Shown here in pieces: positions 22,099-32,081 of a stretch of DNA of 64,000 nucleotides. The position numbers were made by a program, and so were the translations under genes. The DNA comes from Phytophthora sp. 'mugwort' (Eukaryota; Oomycota; Peronosporomycetes; Peronosporales; Peronosporaceae): the NCBI GenBank assembly GCA_033558025.1, contig JAUCEF010000001.1:1302001-1366000 (forward strand), in the 5' to 3' direction. Each line of letters starts with the position of its first letter. The stretch's first letter is position 1. The notes beneath the pieces were generated by a model. That model saw only the letters and a list, made by a program, of their open reading frames with translations. It was not told the origin of the DNA and searched no databases.

Positions 22099-22812
22099 TT
22101 AATCCTGCCAGCCTCTCCGTGTATTTGCTGGAGCTGCACCGCGTGACCTTGGCGATTGGTGGCGAGAGACAGCAGACCGTGCGCGTAAGCGTTGGGTTCG
22201 ACGCTCTTGTTGACCCCTATCACGCCCACTAGAACTACCTGAAGATCCTCTACGACCTGCTGACTCAGTAGATTGTTGCTCCGCAGCTTGAGCCAGAAGG
22301 GACCGCTCCGTCCGATGGAGCTCCACCAGATTTGCCATATCGCGGCTAGCATGAACTCGTACTAGAGACGCGGAACAGACTGGGCATCGAGGGTTCAATC
22401 TGAGGACCTGTGTTAGCGCCGCGGACGAAAAGGTCTTGCCGCAGCAGTCGGTCACCACCGGGTCCTCGAACAAGTCGTAGGAGATCGGACACGTCAGTGC
22501 TGCCTCGTGGTCGTCAACCATTCGGCGAGTGAGATCCCGTAAAGTTGCCAAAGCTTCGTCTGCTTGACCCAGTGCGTGTTCTAGCGCTACAATCCGCTCC
22601 TCGTCTCTTGGATTTCGACTGGGAACTTGATCGAATGCTCCAGTGAGGTCGATGAGCTCAGTAGATTGAGGGTTGGAGCTCTCTCGGCCGTGAGCGTCTC
22701 GCTCTCCAGGTTGCGCCGTGCCCCTATCAAGCACATCAGTCAGAGTAGTAAGGTCAATCGTCGTATGCGGCCCCTCGATCTCCGATGCTAATGCTGATTC
22801 CAGGTGAGCCAT
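22099..22812 (-). CDS. U-box protein (putative E3 ubiquitin ligase)
   Basis: 237 residues from the ATG at 22812 (the frame opens two codons earlier with GTG). The N-terminal half is acidic and Thr-rich with a short coiled coil (about 75-100). Residues about 108-175 are a U-box: LTCPISYDLFEDPVVTDCCG, then KTFSSAAL, then RCPVCSASL and a final helix (RDMANLVELHR). As expected for a U-box, most zinc ligands of a RING are absent, although CP.C remains. The C-terminal 60 residues are Ser/Arg/Gln-rich. It likely binds an E2 through the U-box; substrates are unknown. It lies 83 bases downstream of MCM8 on the same strand. A degenerate relative occupies 27118-29352. Confidence 0.8.
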   Translation of the reverse strand: MAHLESALASEIEGPHTTIDLTTLTDVLDRGTAQPGERDAHGRESSNPQSTELIDLTGAFDQVPSRNPRDEERIVALEHALGQADEALATLRDLTRRMVDDHEAALTCPISYDLFEDPVVTDCCGKTFSSAALTQVLRLNPRCPVCSASLVRVHASRDMANLVELHRTERSLLAQAAEQQSTESAGRRGSSGSSSGRDRGQQERRTQRLRARSAVSRHQSPRSRGAAPANTRRGWQD

Positions 22813-22895
22813 GCGCACTTTTGTCAGTCTAATTCAAAATGGTGACAAATGACAAATTTTAAAACAAAAATGTAGCCATCTCGATGAATGTCAGC

Positions 22896-25593
22896 CTACA
22901 TCATGTTATATGACGAGACTTGCACTTTAAACTGGCCAGGACCTTTCTTTAAGAGGTAACACTCGTTGCGAAGAATGTCGACAAAGTCGCGGAAATCGTC
23001 TACCTTGAGCCCCATACTGTCGGCCACTTCGAGCAAGTCGTCCATTGAAAATAGAGAAGTGTTACGTCTAGCTGCAGCTTTCATGAGCCTTGCCACATAT
23101 GCCTTCACCTTTTTAGCCAGACTCATGCCCCCACTGCGGCCAAAGTCCAGGTTGCCGTCCTCGGTGACGAACGTATCCAGCAAACACTCCTGCATGATGT
23201 CCACAACGTCTTGCGCGTGCTCAGCTGATACCGTTTCTGCGAGTTCGGCTCGAGCACGAGCCTGCGAAAGACGGATCAGCGACTCGAGCTGGCGTGTCGT
23301 GATCGGAATGCTGTCTGTCGGATTCTGCTGACCTTCACCAGCTGAACGCAGCTCCAAATACTTCTTCTGCAGTACTGTTGCGGCCTCGGATGACAGTCGC
23401 GGATGCACGTAACGACGAGCATAGGCGATGAATTTGCGCACAAAGTAGAGAGGAATCGGGTTCATGCTGTATTCGGACGCGTTCTGACGAAGCCGGTGCG
23501 ACAGAAGACGATGACTAGACCCTGGAGCGTCTTCGTAGCCACCCGCTGGTGGCTCATCAGCGTAACTACTCGAGCTCCAAGAGCTCATCGGTGCACTGCT
23601 GTCTCGTGTGCGCTTTCTCGCCTTCCGCTTGCCACGGGCATGTGAGTTCATCACGTGCTCTGACAATAGTCGATCTCTCTCTTCGTCCGGTCGATCCAGC
23701 AGGATAAAAACAAGGTCAAAGCGTGAAAGCAGCGCGGCTTTCATTTTGAGGTTCTCCCCCACTGAACGACTGCGATCATAGTGGCCACCACTAGGATTAG
23801 CAGCAGCAATGACTGATGTCCGTGCATTCAGGTTGCAAACAATTCCTGCTTTCGCAATGCTAATGCTTTGCTGCTCCATCGCTTCCAGCAACGCCTGATA
23901 GTCGATTCCCATTTTGTCGAACTCATCAATACAGCAAACACCCTGGTCTGCAAGAACGAGAGCGCCAGCCTCTAGGGCGTAATCACCGGATCCATCTTTT
24001 ACCATCGTAACAGTTAACCCTGTTGTTGTAGTGGTGTTACCACCAACATACACAGCCCGCGGCGCTACCATAGACACGGCTCGAAGCAGCTGACTTTTAC
24101 CTAGACCGGGGTCTCCAACAACCAGCACGTGTGAATCTGCTCTGCGTACGCAGGCACTGTCTTTATCGTCCGAGTTCCGCGTTCCTCCGAGTAATGCCAG
24201 GATTAAACCCGCTTTCACAATATCATTGCGATAAATACCAGGGCACAGAGAGTGCACAAGGTGATCGAATACGTTGCCCTGGTTGATGATGTAGCTAATC
24301 TGCTCCAGATCTTCCTTAGTGAAGTCGATGTCCGACGCATTGTTTTTACCCTTATCCACCTAGACCAAGTGAAAATAACACGTATAAATCAATCACCTAA
24401 GCGTTTCAGTCGGCGGACAAAAGCAATAGCTTACCTTCGCTGCGTTTTCGACTGAATTTGCGCTGATGTATAAAATATATAGGCTATTTGCTTGTGCACG
24501 CTTGCTGTATCTCCCTTCGTGAATTTCCGAATTAATGCTCTTGACGATCCCAGAGACAGTCACAACATTACCAGGAATACATGAGTCCACCAGATCTTCG
24601 TACAATTCCACCTCGATCTACGTATTCAACACAAATACCACGTTATGAAACTATCTACTCCATCAACTTATGCAAAACGTACCATTCGCGGCATGCGACC
24701 AGGACCCACATCTATTGTTTCCATCTCTTGAAGTCTACACACGAACAAGACTCAGCACCAATGCAGAACCAATGCTCCGATCATCTCCCCTCCCACTCAC
24801 TTTATTTTCTGGTAGTCCACCGTATCCACCGACGACCGATTCGGCAGCAGTGTCCTTCCTCGGCATGGAGAATTTTCGCACCTTTGCGGCGGAAGAAACT
24901 TTCCATCCGGGAACGCCCTCGATGTCGCCTCATTGCACTTGGCGCACACAAAATCGCACCTCGTGACCAGTGGCTTAATTGCGCTCACTCGCACTACCGT
25001 CCCCACGACGCTCACAAACTGGTTCACCACGTCAGCTTTTAACGCGGCAATGGGCAGCACAGGCGTCACACCGTGCAGTCGAACCGTGATCTTGGTGCGA
25101 TCCACCGGCACACTACGTTTCCTGGTCACGTCCTCCTCTGCTTCCACCCGGAGCTCATGACGGCGCATACAGAGCGCGACACCGAGACAGAGCAGTACGT
25201 CCTCAATATTCTCCGTCACCGCCCGCTCAAAGTCCGCTGTCCCGGTGCGGATGAGCTCCGTGTAGTGCAGCCACACCACTGTTACGTTTACCTGTGTCAA
25301 GTCACACTAGTATTGCATAATATTACTATTTACGACAATAACAATATAATAGTATTGTGGGCGTGCATTACTTGCAGCAGTGGGGCCCATTGCTCGCCGT
25401 CGCGGAAGCAGGTAAGAAAGGTCATGGCGGCTTGGAAGCGGCCATCAGTGTCGCTGATGGGACTGTAATACTGCGCCGAGCGGGTCTCACCCGGCTGGCG
25501 AATGCCGACATTGTGGTCCTCTGGGTAGTACTGGTTCCACACGCACGTGGCGGCCTCCACGAGGCTGCTGGGGGACGAATCATACTGACGCAT
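22896..25593 (-). CDS. MCM8: MCM8, MCM-family DNA helicase (five exons)
   Basis: Exons 25593-25372, 25291-24801, 24734-24683, 24617-24435 and 24359-22896 join in frame to 803 residues, close to the family length of about 840. All introns are GT-AG and 65-80 bases long. N-terminal OB-fold with a C4 zinc motif (Cys190, 193, 212, 217). MCM AAA+ core: Walker A GDPGLGKSQ (398-406), Walker B CCIDEFDKM (458-466), arginine-finger motif SRFDLVF (528-534). MCM8 rather than MCM2-7 or MCM9 is indicated by the GNTTTTTGLTVT segment, the EDLVDSCIPG segment encoded by exon 4, and the terminal winged-helix ending near LLKKGPGQF. MCM8 acts with MCM9 in homologous-recombination synthesis and crosslink repair. 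An initiator-like GCTCACCTTCCAAATCG lies at 25612-25628, about 20 bases before the ATG. Confidence 0.93.
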
Positions 25594-25723
25594 GTTTGGA
25601 ACGAAGAAATACGATTTGGAAGGTGAGCGAATAGAAAACTAAGTGAAACCGGAGTAAATGTACCGCGTTTTCCCTGTTACATAAGAGTTTAAGATAGGTA
25701 ATTTTGTGATGTATTAGTGCACT

Positions 25724-26092
25724 CTAACCAAGTACGGGCTTCGGTCTGGTGGCGAACACGACGCGTGTACGGGCGATGCCCACCACCTCGTACTTGGTAT
25801 GCCCAGCTGCTGTTGTCGCGTCGTCTTCTTCCCCTGTCATAAGCTTGTTTCGGTCTCCGCCGCCGTCTTTCTGCAAAATGGCGAAGGGCTTGGGCAGCTT
25901 GGTCACCTTCCCGGCGAGCACGTGGTTGCCGATGCGCAGCGTGATGCCACCGCCGTCGCCATAGCGCAGCGTGCCCACGTCCATACCACGTAAACCGGGC
26001 GTCTCCGCGCCGTCACCAGGGATCACGTCGCCCTGGAACTCCAGCAGACTCCATTCCTTCGCCGCCGCGTCCACCATTACGGGCAGCAGCAT
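25724..26092 (-). CDS. CTF8: CTF8, subunit of the Ctf18 alternative clamp loader
   Basis: 122 residues, matching the short length of Ctf8 proteins. Signature segments are present: EWSLLEFQGDV near the start, GMDVGTLRYG, then LRIGNHVLAGKVTKLPKPFAILQK. Ctf8 with Dcc1 binds Ctf18-RFC, which loads PCNA and promotes sister-chromatid cohesion and checkpoint signalling. It is a single exon starting at the ATG at 26092. It lies 130 bases upstream of MCM8 on the same strand, placing two fork-associated genes side by side. Confidence 0.85.
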   Translation of the reverse strand: MLLPVMVDAAAKEWSLLEFQGDVIPGDGAETPGLRGMDVGTLRYGDGGGITLRIGNHVLAGKVTKLPKPFAILQKDGGGDRNKLMTGEEDDATTAAGHTKYEVVGIARTRVVFATRPKPVLG

Positions 26093-27117
26093 CGTCCAAC
26101 TTTCCGAAGTTGATTAAACAAATGTTGAATATATATCAATTTCTGCGATATTTTGTAACATTGGCGAAAACATATAGAAGCAGTTTAATCATCATGTTCG
26201 ACCGATTTCTGAAGGGAATGTGTGATGCGGCACTAACCCAGCGGGACATTCGCATTTCTTCCGACCTATTCAACCACCTAATGATCATTGAAGACGGCGG
26301 GAAGATATACACTTAAGAATCGACTTTGTACAGTAGTAGCTAGTTACCTGAGCTGGGCTTCTCAAAATGAAGCTGCAAGTCCATCTAACGGCGCCTTTTT
26401 TTAGGATAGGTTTTAACCCAGTAGGTGTGAGGTATTATTTTTATTGCGAAACGCCGCTAATTAACGTAATTGGTATACACACCTGTAAACGGCACGTGGG
26501 TTGATACTCGACAAAAAACTGAAATCCGTGGTGTCTACGGGCAATTAATCGTCCCCACTTCCAACTGATTGAATTTCAGTGGCATCCCCTTAAAAGTTGC
26601 CACCTGCACTTCCTTTCTCAGTCGTAAGCATCCAGCAATGCGCGCAAACGTGTCATGTCTATTCAAAGTGCTTCTATGAGTTAAAAAAAGATTCTGCTTT
26701 CTGGTTGGCGCCCTTTGTTCATTCGCTCGTTCTTGAACGTCAATTTTCAAGTTGCGTCAGCTTGGTCTCAAGGCGCGCTTTTCTTCTCCTCTGCAAAGTT
26801 GCTGTCAATTTCCTTGAAATTCACTTGCTAGGCCTGAGTCCAGAGCTGCTCACGCTTATTGGTGCAACTTCGGCGAATATAACTCGCCATACTCCCAGCT
26901 TAAGATCATCGTCTTCTTCATGGTGCTTGATCAGCTGTTCCAGCACTCGATTGTGTTTCTGCGCGATGGACCAAAGCCGCGTTAGGTGCCTATAAACTCC
27001 CAAGCGCTCTTAAGTCCGCTAAGCTGACGATGCTCATTGTGACTGATTGATCTCGGGCAGATTGGCCAGTGTACTCGAAACAATTGTGTACCCCCAGAAC
27101 TTCCATGATGCTCTTCC
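26093..27117. other. Intergenic stretch with unidentified short ORFs
   Basis: About 1 kb. A 64-codon A+T-rich ORF lies at 26122-26316 (plus, ending DGGKIYT). On the minus strand 26821-27003 reads as a plausible helical fragment (SIAQKHNRVLEQLIKHHEED...). It shares the frame of the pseudogene tail that ends at 27118, so it may be a further relic of that gene. Neither has a recognised domain. Confidence 0.3.
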
Positions 27118-29352
27118 TTAGACCGAGTCCGAGTCGGATTCAAAGTCCGAGCCGAGCAGGTCTTGCAATGACGTGATATTTTGAGCAAGGCTCCGCAAAG
27201 GTTGGCGCAGAGCTGGCTGACTAGCTGTGAGGCGAAGAGAGTAAGGCCGCTCGCGACCGAGTGTCGAGTCGTCTTGTGAGGCAGAAATCCGACCTGGCTG
27301 ATGTGATACACTTGCAGTCGTTGTCAGTGCAGTGAAGGAAGCTGAAACGGTCGTACAAGTCGTATTCATACTTGCTACAGCCGCTCTTGGTACAACATTT
27401 GGAGGAGGCAACGGCATAGTGGCTAATGTCGCTCCAATAGACGCAGCAGTTGGTGGTATACCAGCAACTGGAGCGGTGAGTGCTGCACTTGTGAATATGT
27501 TTGCCTGTGTTGCTCTGTGATGAAGTGGTTGTTGTCGTGCTTGATACTATACTTGATGCAGTGGATGCCGTCGTATTTGATACAGCTCTTGATGTTGCTG
27601 TAGACCGTCCAGGTCGACGACATGAAGCAGACATAGTTGTCGAAGCAGCCGGTGAATGTGCGCTTAAGGAAGCTCTATACCTTGATCGTTGACGACACGC
27701 ACCAGTAGATCGTGATTGCACACTGGGAAAACGCATGTAAGCTAGGACAGACCGCACCATGTGAGGCGGAACACGAGTTGGTGCACTTCCATTCCCGACT
27801 CTATTGACAGTAAGACCCCCTGGGGTTATATATCTGTCTTCGGACTGTGTTTCAGAAGCAGAAGCAGTGACCACCACAGCACTGTTTAACGAAGAACTTG
27901 ATGCAGACATTCGCGTTGCATCAGAAGCAACGTTCGCTCGAGTACGAAGTAATGACGATCGGCGATGGGGAACGTCAGACCGTGTTTGAACTCTGTTGCT
28001 TCAATGTTCTTGGTTCTGACGTGTGCTTGAGCTACCAGTGATATGCCGAGTATTGTGCGTGCGATCTGCAGTTGACACAGTGTGCTCCATACTATCGCAA
28101 ACGGGAACTGTCAAGGTTGACAGTTCTGCGTCTGATAATCCAAGAACAGAGCGTTGTTTCGGTGAAGCTCTACGAGTTTGGTCATGTCGCGGTTTGGGTG
28201 AGTGGACGATAGTCCTTCGCGGCAAAATGGACAGAGAGAGCTTCATCTGATCGCTTATCGTAATCCTTCAGACGAGAAAGTCTTGCCATAGCATCCAGTT
28301 ACCACAGGTACTTCAAACAGCTCGAGGGTGATCGGACATACCAAAACTTTCTGGCGCTCCGTGAGATTCCGGTGGGTGATTTCTCGCTGGGTTTCTGCTG
28401 CATCACTTGCGTATTCTACTCGCTGGGCTCGCTCGTGACTAAAAGTACCTTCCTGCTCCTGCATCAGGTCTGAATTAGAAGCTTGTCCAGACGCATTGGG
28501 TGGCGTACTAGGCTGGGCTTTTCCAGTGCCGTTCGGCATTTCTCATTGACACGGACTCGGTCATATGCACTGAGCAAACTCCTCAACTGCGGTATGGCAC
28601 TATCAAGTGACGAGGTAAGCTCTATCAGTGTGTTCTTCTGGCTATTGTTCACTTGCTGCTGCAACCTAGTATGCTCTTCCTTAAAAACTCTCGTCTGATC
28701 CACCAGCCGCTTCTCGAGTAGCGCCACCTGCTCTTGAAGTAGCGTGTGCTTCACATTAGCTTCATTTGTTCTCTCATTAGATTAAGCTGTTACTTGTGAG
28801 AAACTCGCTTGCTAGTCACGTATTAGCTTGCGCAGGTCCTGTAGACGCGTCTCGAGTCGCTTCACAGTCTCTTGAAGCAGCGCTTCTCTCTCATGGGCCT
28901 CTCTCATCTTATCATTACACTCAGTCTGAACCTGTAAAACAATCGCTTCCTGGCATTGAAGATGTCGGCGAAGAGACCCAAGCTCCTCTCTCAGTATAGT
29001 CTCCGCTTGTCGGTGCCTTGTTCGGTTGCCAAGAACGTCTTGGAGCTCCTCCTTTCTGACTTGGAGCGCGTCCTGCAAGTCTGAGATTTCGCCCCAGAGC
29101 TGCTCCCGCTTTTCGCGCAGTGATATCTCCAGGTCCTCCGCCTTCTTGGCATACCGGTTCTTTTCCCTTACGAGCTCTTGGTTCTGCTCCGCCAGCTCGT
29201 CGTGGACTTCTTGAAGCTCCTGGTTGCTGCTCCAATTTTTTAATGCGATCCTTAAGCGTAGCGCCGAGTTCCGTCAGCGCAGACGTGGACTCCTCCGCCA
29301 GCTTGGGAAACGGCGCCAGATACTGCTCGCTCGGTGGGCTACATGACTCCAT
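27118..29352 (-). pseudogene. Degenerate U-box/coiled-coil gene related to the one at 22099-22812
   Basis: Reading from the ATG at 29352: a short N-terminus, then a long coiled coil whose frame changes at an A6 run near 29240. An in-frame TAG follows LRKLIRD near 28813. A second coiled-coil block is at 28754-28530. A U-box follows in another frame (VCPITLELFEVPVVTGCYG, KTFSSEGLR). The U-box continues in the same frame through TAA and TGA to LCPFCREGL and DMTKLVELHR, aligning residue for residue with the intact paralogue (LTQVLRLNPRCPVC, RDMANLVELHR). Two of its positions there are therefore stop codons. After another frame change comes a Ser/Thr/Ala-rich tail ending in DFESDSDSV at 27118. The stops and at least three frame changes mark a pseudogene. 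Intron gain cannot explain stops inside the U-box core. Confidence 0.7.
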
Positions 29353-29629
29353 GATGGAGTCCACCGCGCGTTAAATGGCGACAAGACGGATGTGCACATT
29401 CAGCCAATCAACTGCTTCTGGATATCCATGTCCTTCGCAGGGGTTCGGATTAGCTGCCGATACTCGTTATACGCAGATGCGAGTTGTATCTGGGTCAGGA
29501 TCAATCCAAGTGACGTGATGTATCAGTATCATTGATACTGTCGGGCAGGTAGCTGATACTCTTAGAGAGTGTTTACATGCTTCAGCCAGAGGTTACGACA
29601 ACTTTAGTTTCCTCACGCCAGGGTTGGCT

Positions 29630-30211
29630 TCGCTACTGCGATACTCGAGCTCGTTTTCTTCACCTTCGTCTGGAGAGTAGCTGGTAAGAGTCTCACCAGC
29701 ACCTTGCACTTGCGCTTCAATCCGTCTTCGTCCATAGAAAGGTCGCTCACGCCATTGCGCTTGATGATGTCGTTGACGAGGTGCGAGTAGACGGAGACCC
29801 GAGCCTCAACGTCGGAGATCGACTAGTCGAGCTTTAACTCGCCTCCACTCCCGGTAACTCCTTGTTTATGAAACTCGCAATGATCTCCGTAATCTTTGCC
29901 ACTCACCTGTCAACTCGTCGATGTCCACCTCCCAACGCGTCTCGCACATGGTCTCCAGCGAGTTGGCATCGAAAGCGTTGCGTACCTATTGCAATAGGCT
30001 GACACATCCTCATTAGCGGATTTGCACCTTGCTTCGGTGACTACGACGTACTCCCTCCGCATCTTGCGCCCCTCACGCAGGGCTCCTCGCGAGATTTCGG
30101 CAATCAGCGGTGCGTTCACAATCGTAAAAAACGGTTGGGGAGCTCGTGGTACGACCGTTGGTACCACAGATGGGACGCGGGGACTTGAATATCCTCTAAC
30201 TTGGTCGCCAT
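29630..30211 (-). mobile_element. Retroelement gag-like remnant
   Basis: From an ATG at 30211 (MATKLEDIQVPAS...) the protein-like signal moves between three frames. Segments in order are PFFTIVNAPLIAEISRGAL, RNAFDANSLETMCETRWEV, then VEARVSVYSHLVNDIIKRNG and LKRKCKVLVRLLPATLQ. The order (charged helices, a tyrosine/leucine repeat, then RNG and CK.LV.LLP) resembles gag regions of oomycete retrotransposons. Stops separate the blocks, so it is not functional. Termini and LTRs were not found. Confidence 0.4.
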
Positions 30212-31598
30212 GCTGACGAACCGTCCTCTCGTTATGCACGTGGTGACTTTAAGTCAAGGCGCTTGTCTTTTCCGTGTTCAGTTACGAACTTCGCAAATAA
30301 AAATACTTTTGTAGTGTGTCTCGTTAATTCGGAACACACACGAGTGAAGCTGGAGCTTCAATAAGCTTCCTTGTATTGCGTATACGCTCTATGGTAAATG
30401 TAGTCTGAGCTAAATCCAACTTACTTGCATGCGACAAGGCTCCGTCCACAGGAGAAGAATACCTCGCCCTTGGTCACACATATAACGCATACGCCGGCTC
30501 GTCTTCACGTTCTATGCGGCCAGTGCAGTGGGCAAGACTTGGTCACAACAACCACCCACTACACTCACTCCGAAATCTACTATGGTCCCAGACTATACCT
30601 TCCATCACACAAAACGCAGGGAGAAAGCGTTCCCAAGACCGTCTTGACCCTTTCGCGACTCCCATGGCGGCTTGCGTCGCGTATCGGTGCGAGAGAAAAA
30701 AACAGTTACATTGGAGCACACTCACGGTTCTCGCAATCGCATATATGTCCTTATCCGGCGTTTTAGGATGATAGCCGAGTACAACCGCATGATATCCTAT
30801 GTGCATCATGTAATCCGCACCCCCGGGCATGGAATTACCACAACGCTTCGGAAACTTACCGCGATCTATTTATCCTGCGGTTGAAGAGGTTTTTTTAAAT
30901 CTCTTCAACCGCAGGATAAATAGATCGCGGTAAGTTTCCAGGCTACTCTTGTGGAGTGCTTACCATCAGAGCGGGGTAGCACGCACCCAATGAACCCCCA
31001 CGTCACGTTGGCCAGCAACAACTGCTGTGCAACTTGGCCGCCGATGCGGAATCCGAAGAGTGAAGGTTCCCCCCCGGGCTGTGTTTGTAATATACGGGTC
31101 ATAGTTGGGTGATAAATGTAGTTCGACCGGATTGTCGTTTTCATGTCATTGTGCAACTGGTTTCATGCATTATAATGGTAGAAAACTGTTTTGAGCGCGA
31201 AACGAATCGTGCACGAATCATCCCTACTCTGGGTCGCATCGTCTAATTTTGGTTACACAGCCGACCTCCTACTGGTGCTAGGTGTAGTGGCGCCCTCTCC
31301 TCGGCGGAGCGGGCTTGAAGCCCATCTGCTTGCTGGTGATTGGTGTAGCGGCAGAATCCCCCACCTCTTTCTGTTGCTTGGTATGGTGTTAAAATATACA
31401 ATACTGTATAACAATGAGGTGGTTGCGCTATATTAGTAATACAGTTCACCCTCGCCAATTTAATAGCTGTTCAAACTAATACTTTATCGTTCTCCATGGT
31501 TGTTTGTATAGACAGTCTAGTTCTGATAGATAATAAATTGTTGTACATAATATGAATAGCTTTCACTGAAGATATTACATCGGCGAGGGGATCTGTAC
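30212..31598. other. Repeat-like intergenic stretch without genes
   Basis: About 1.4 kb with short ORFs only (up to 113 codons at 30425-30766, no motif). It contains the perfect palindrome at 30850-30939 listed separately. Near 31270-31360 two similar GGTGTAG(T/C)GGC stretches about 60 bases apart suggest decayed mobile sequence. Confidence 0.4.
30850..30939. repeat. Perfect 39-bp inverted repeat with 12-base loop
   Basis: The arm 30850-30888 (beginning GGAAACTTACCGCGATC) is exactly the reverse complement of 30901-30939. The loop is GTTTTTTTAAAT. No mismatch was found across the 39 bases. Such a structure is expected from two abutting terminal inverted repeats, a fold-back element, or a strong RNA hairpin if transcribed. 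No ORF is associated with it. Confidence 0.9.
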
Positions 31599-31787
31599 AT
31601 GTACAGACTAGAGCGTGAGAACGAGACGCCTGATACATGTATATCCAGATTCAAGAGGTATTTGACTATTGAAGGAGGAAACTAACATATATCAATGCTA
31701 TTTAATATTACCTTGATATTAAGTATAAATTAAATCGCAAAGGCATCGAGTTTGAATCGTCTCGTTCTCACGCTTTAATCTGTACAT
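31599..31787. repeat. MITE-like element with 30-bp terminal inverted repeats
   Basis: 31599-31628 begins ATGTACAGACTAGAGCG and is matched by the reverse complement of 31758-31787 with 2 mismatches in 30. The inside is A+T-rich and non-coding, giving a 189-bp element. The palindrome TCTGTACATGTACAGA spans the left end. No transposase is present, so it would be non-autonomous. It sits about 300 bases before the E2F start codon. Confidence 0.6.
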
Positions 31788-31870
31788 ATCTTACGAAGTG
31801 CCATGATCCAACGTTCGGACAACATTCTAGTCGATTCGTCATATCGTTGTCGCTTGAATGTCGCGTTCGG

Positions 31871-31901
31871 TTTTGGCGGGAGCAATTCAAAATTTCCGCG
31901 C
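31871..31901 (+). promoter_or_regulatory. E2F-like sites upstream of the E2F gene
   Basis: TTTTGGCGGG at 31871-31880 fits the E2F consensus TTTSSCGS. TTTCCGCGC at 31893-31901 is a near match. They lie about 180-210 bases before the chosen E2F start, which suggests autoregulation. A TCATTCAACTTTTC stretch at 32062-32075, loosely like the oomycete initiator, lies just before the ATG. Confidence 0.35.
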
Positions 31902-32081
31902 TCTCATTGGCGGAATTCTGCGCGTTGCACTTTCAAACCCGAGCGAGTTTTAGAACCGCGCCAAAAACGCTCGACTCAGTCCAAATTCCACCACAGGACA
32001 CGAAATATCCCGGGAGCTCCTCGCTTGACCGCAATCAGCTCCCTGGACTCTACACACGGCATCATTCAACTTTTCTATCCG

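Noticed and set aside
31803..32081. 93-codon N-terminal extension of the E2F protein
   Set aside because: Contains the E2F-like DNA sites and no conserved protein features; likely promoter and 5' UTR.
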